Origin: Desulfurococcales archaeon
GTDB lineage: Archaea; Thermoproteota; Thermoprotei_A; Sulfolobales; WANQ01
Direction: 5' to 3'
Assembly (NCBI GenBank): GCA_027043985.1
Contig: JALUDQ010000043.1
Location: 1 to 5,854 of the forward strand
Length of the DNA stretch: 5,854 nucleotides
The translations under genes and the position numbers were made by a program. The notes below the pieces were generated by a model, which was not told where the DNA came from, did not search any database, and saw only the letters and a program-made list of their open reading frames with translations. Of the stretch, positions 4,942 through 5,854 are shown in pieces (position 1 is the stretch's first letter; each line of letters opens with the position of its first letter).

Positions 4942-5854
4942 CTATTCGGTTTTTACCTGCATGAGCTCTAACCATAGGTTTCTAATATCATGTATTTTAA
5001 TTTCTCCCTTGAATCCTTTCTCAAGGGTCTCTTCTGGATCATATATTGTTAGTACTCCATGCCAGTCGTGTACGGCGTCATCTGGTCCTCGATCGTTTTC
5101 TCTTAGATAATTTGTAGGCCATCCTAGTGTTCCCGCACTCCTCCAGTATAGGTCATCGAAGTATACTATGAGGTCTGGGGCATCGCCGTTTACTTCTGGG
5201 TATAGTTCTTCTGGCTTATAGACCATTGTCTTCCATTGCTCCCCGTTTGGTCCATGTATTTTTCTTATTTCTCTTGCGAGTTGATCTCTCATGTGCTCGT
5301 AGTCTCTTGGCTCTATGGTTCCCTTGGGTTCGCGGCCTTTTACGTTGAGGAATATTCTTGCATAGTATCCTCCCCAACCCCATGCCGTAGTCTTGGACCA
5401 GTCTATTTTAACGTCTTTTAAGTCTACTCCGGGTTTGCTTGGTTCTTCTTCTAGTTTAAGGTATCCTTGCTGGGCTAGCCACTGGTTTACTGTGAAGGCT
5501 CCTTTCATTCGTTTTGCTCCGTGGTCTGATACGACTACTATTATCGTGTCTTTGGGGATTTTCTCTAGTAGTGTTTTCACTTCTCTGTCTATTAGTTTAT
5601 AGTAGTCGCGTATAACGTTTTCATACTTGTTTCCTGGAACGTATTTGTGGTGTTCGGGGTCCATGAAGCCCCAGAAAGCGTGTTGTACACGGTCTACTCC
5701 TATTTCAACGAACATGAAGAAGTCCCATTTCTTGTTCTCGGCAAGATATCTTAGTACTTTAAACCTCTTCTCAGTCATCTCCCATAGCTCGCGTTTAACT
5801 CTATCTCTATCCTCGGAGCGGAAGACTACGTCGAAGATGTATTCTCCTACAAGC
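4942..5854 (-). CDS. Alkaline-phosphatase-superfamily protein, C-terminal part (cut by window edge)
   Basis: The visible part is 303 residues and lacks its start. The ATG at 5778 is internal: the frame stays open to the edge and reads LVGEYIFDVVFRSEDRDRVK and onward, continuous with the domain. Features of the predicted AP-superfamily phosphohydrolase/phosphomutase group (COG3379, from memory) are clear. Numbering from the first visible residue, FVEIGVDRVQHAFW holds metal ligands Asp54 and His58, VVVSDHGAKRMKGAF holds Asp110 and His111, and DAVHDWHGVLTIYDPE holds His262 and His265. NGDAPDLIVYF (about 223-233) is also typical of the C-terminal half. The N-terminal metal Asp and the nucleophile must lie beyond the window. 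No membrane segment is visible. The gene leads the minus-strand cluster as far as can be seen, 13 bp ahead of a second member of the superfamily. Its substrate is unknown; the glycan context suggests a phosphate-containing sugar or polyprenyl substrate, but this is inference. Confidence 0.85.
   Translation of the reverse strand, partial: LVGEYIFDVVFRSEDRDRVKRELWEMTEKRFKVLRYLAENKKWDFFMFVEIGVDRVQHAFWGFMDPEHHKYVPGNKYENVIRDYYKLIDREVKTLLEKIPKDTIIVVVSDHGAKRMKGAFTVNQWLAQQGYLKLEEEPSKPGVDLKDVKIDWSKTTAWGWGGYYARIFLNVKGREPKGTIEPRDYEHMRDQLAREIRKIHGPNGEQWKTMVYKPEELYPEVNGDAPDLIVYFDDLYWRSAGTLGWPTNYLRENDRGPDDAVHDWHGVLTIYDPEETLEKGFKGEIKIHDIRNLWLELMQVKTE

Noticed and set aside
4942..5778. ATG at 5778 as the true start of the rightmost gene
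   Set aside because: The frame remains open for 25 more codons to the window edge, and those residues continue the domain. The catalytic N-terminal half would also be missing.
1..5854. CRISPR array or insertion sequence
   Set aside because: No regularly spaced identical repeats of CRISPR length, no transposase-like frame and no terminal inverted repeats bounding a unit were seen.

Overview
The window looks like chromosomal DNA of a hyperthermophilic crenarchaeon, most likely in or near the Desulfurococcales. The reasons are compact genes with GTG and TTG starts, an abundance of AGA/AGG and ATA codons, Shine-Dalgarno motifs of the GGTG/GGGAGG type, and proteins of archaeal surface-glycan type. 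This placement is an inference from style; no rRNA or other taxonomic marker is present.

Layout. Bases 1-211 carry no gene. They hold three back-to-back hairpins (4-85) and an AT-rich imperfect direct repeat (154-215). A small minus-strand gene (212-796) encodes a PD-(D/E)XK-fold nuclease-like protein with a very basic C-terminus. A 124-bp divergent intergenic region (797-920) carries a repeated TAATACTAT motif and a candidate promoter. The plus-strand gene 921-1886 encodes a single-chain Alg14-Alg13-type glycosyltransferase resembling Sulfolobus Agl24. From there to the right edge everything is on the minus strand, in transcription order from the right: an alkaline-phosphatase-superfamily enzyme cut by the window edge (4942->5854), a second full-length enzyme of that superfamily (3474-4928), and a Wzx/RfbX-type polysaccharide flippase (1849-3420). 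The first two are 13 bp apart and the last two 53 bp apart, so they probably form one operon. The flippase gene overlaps the 3' end of the glycosyltransferase gene tail-to-tail by 38 bp.

How the genes may work together. The glycosyltransferase is the type that adds the second GlcNAc to a polyprenyl-diphosphate-linked sugar on the cytosolic face of the membrane. The flippase is the type that moves lipid-linked glycans across it. The two metal-dependent phosphohydrolase/phosphotransferase-like enzymes lack signal peptides, so they would act in the cytoplasm, perhaps on nucleotide-sugar, polyprenyl-phosphate or glycan-linked phosphate substrates. Together this suggests a lipid-linked glycan (N-glycosylation or surface glycan) locus. 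The nuclease-like gene looks unrelated; its third codon positions are almost all A or C, unlike the other genes.

No CRISPR array, tRNA, rRNA, transposase or clear insertion sequence was seen.
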